From positions 1 to 6,471 of the forward strand of contig CANHJY010000116.1 in the NCBI GenBank assembly GCA_947461185.1: a DNA stretch of 6,471 nucleotides, read 5' to 3'. Source of the DNA: Flavobacteriales bacterium. GTDB lineage: Bacteria; Bacteroidota; Bacteroidia; Flavobacteriales_D; Crocinitomicaceae. Shown here piece after piece: positions 5,852 through 6,471 of this stretch. The notes under the pieces were generated by a model. That model was not told the origin of the DNA. It worked only from the letters and a program-made list of their open reading frames with translations, and made no database searches. Made by a program: the position numbers and the translations under genes. The number at the start of each line of letters is the position of its first letter. The stretch's first letter is position 1.

Positions 5852-6471
5852 ATCAATATTAAGAACGTCAATCATTGTGTAAACACCTTTTTTTCCATGT
5901 AACCATTCTGCTGCTATTACCGCACCCATTGCGAATCCTTCTCGGCTGTGTGCCTCATGGTGTATAGAAATGGTATCGATTGGTGACGTATAAGTTACGG
6001 CATGTGTGCCTGGAACATCAGGTTTTCTGTATGCTGAAATGGGGATTTGATTTTTTTCAAAATTCGGTTGCTCACCTTCTTTTGAAACCCATTCAATAAG
6101 ATTTGAATTATTTTCAAGAATGCCATTGGCAATTGAAATTGCCGTGCCACTAGGAGCGTCCATTTTTTGAAGATGATGGATTTCTTCAATTTCTACTTTG
6201 TATTCTTGATGGTCAGCCATAAGTTTTGCCAATTTTTTGTTGATTGCAAAAAAAATATTGACACCGATACTAAAATTGGAGGCATGCAGCAAAGCACCAT
6301 TTTTGCTTTGAACGTAGTTTTCGATTTCGTTTAATTCTAGCGTCCAACCCGTAGTTCCTGTAACTACAGGAATCTTTGCATCTATGCATTTTTTTATATG
6401 ATCAACCGCCAAATGTGGCTGTGTGAATTCGATTGCAATATCCGTATCTTCTGGAATATTAGACTCCAATA
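5849..6471 (-). CDS. dapB: 4-hydroxy-tetrahydrodipicolinate reductase (5' end outside window)
   Basis: Cytoplasmic NAD(P)H-dependent reductase of the lysine and meso-diaminopimelate pathway, which supplies lysine and the peptidoglycan cross-linking residue. 207 codons including the stop are visible. The N-terminal Rossmann GxxGxMG motif is not, so roughly 25-35 residues lie beyond the right edge; the TTG at 6467-6469 is internal and not a start. Seen in order are TDIAIEFTQP, the cofactor-loop motif VVTGTTGW, the family signature EIHHLQKMDAPSGTA with the catalytic HHxxK pattern (visible residues 98-102) and the substrate-binding DAPSGTA, then DVPGTHAVTYTSPID and the C-terminal SREGFAMGAVIAAEWL. 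No frameshift or lost residue is seen in the visible part. It is the first visible gene of the minus-strand train that continues into lepB. Confidence 0.95.
   Translation of the reverse strand, partial: LESNIPEDTDIAIEFTQPHLAVDHIKKCIDAKIPVVTGTTGWTLELNEIENYVQSKNGALLHASNFSIGVNIFFAINKKLAKLMADHQEYKVEIEEIHHLQKMDAPSGTAISIANGILENNSNLIEWVSKEGEQPNFEKNQIPISAYRKPDVPGTHAVTYTSPIDTISIHHEAHSREGFAMGAVIAAEWLHGKKGVYTMIDVLNID

Noticed and set aside
5995..6189. 64-residue minus-strand frame inside dapB
   Set aside because: It is an alternative frame of the conserved DapB core, with no recognisable domain.
6248..6255. Run of eight A (T on the coding strand) in dapB as a possible frameshift or phase-variable site
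   Set aside because: The reading frame continues correctly on both sides (NIFFAINKKL) and such runs are common in AT-rich genomes; there is no sign of a switch.
6467..6469. TTG as a start codon for dapB
   Set aside because: The Rossmann dinucleotide-binding N-terminus would be missing and the frame runs on to the window edge; the gene is cut by the window rather than shortened.

Overview
The window looks like ordinary chromosomal sequence from an AT-rich member of the Bacteroidota, probably the Flavobacteriales. The case rests on four points: the branched-chain aminotransferase is of the class IV type with Bacteroidota-like motifs; signal peptidase I is the very long form with extra N-terminal membrane segments and inserts between its catalytic boxes; a WbqC-family gene lies directly behind lepB; and A-rich leaders replace Shine-Dalgarno sites where these can be judged. 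Finer placement (for example Crocinitomicaceae) is a guess. I see no mobile element, CRISPR array, tRNA, rRNA or long repeat.

The left part (1-2465) reads on the + strand. It holds the 3' part of ilvE, whose start lies outside the window, and then an uncharacterised exported protein with a carboxypeptidase-regulatory-like N-terminal domain and a probable beta-propeller-like remainder. Between them is an imperfect hairpin followed by a T-rich run. It would serve as the ilvE terminator, but its right arm contains the start codon of the exported-protein gene.

The right part (2429-6471) reads on the - strand and forms a tight gene train in the order dapB (5' end outside the window), lepB, wbqC-like, secreted endonuclease/exonuclease/phosphatase-family protein. 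dapB and lepB are 2 bases apart. lepB and the wbqC-like gene share one base (TAATG). The nuclease-like gene follows after 47 bases. The two convergent blocks meet tail to tail with a 37-bp overlap of coding sequence and no room for a terminator between them.

Functionally, ilvE (branched-chain amino acids) and dapB (lysine and diaminopimelate for peptidoglycan) are biosynthetic housekeeping genes. LepB would cleave signal peptides of exported proteins, including the two predicted exported products in this window. I found no convincing new multi-gene system. The points most worth checking are the hairpin over a start codon, the enlarged LepB, the role of the WbqC-like protein coupled to it, and the unassigned exported protein.
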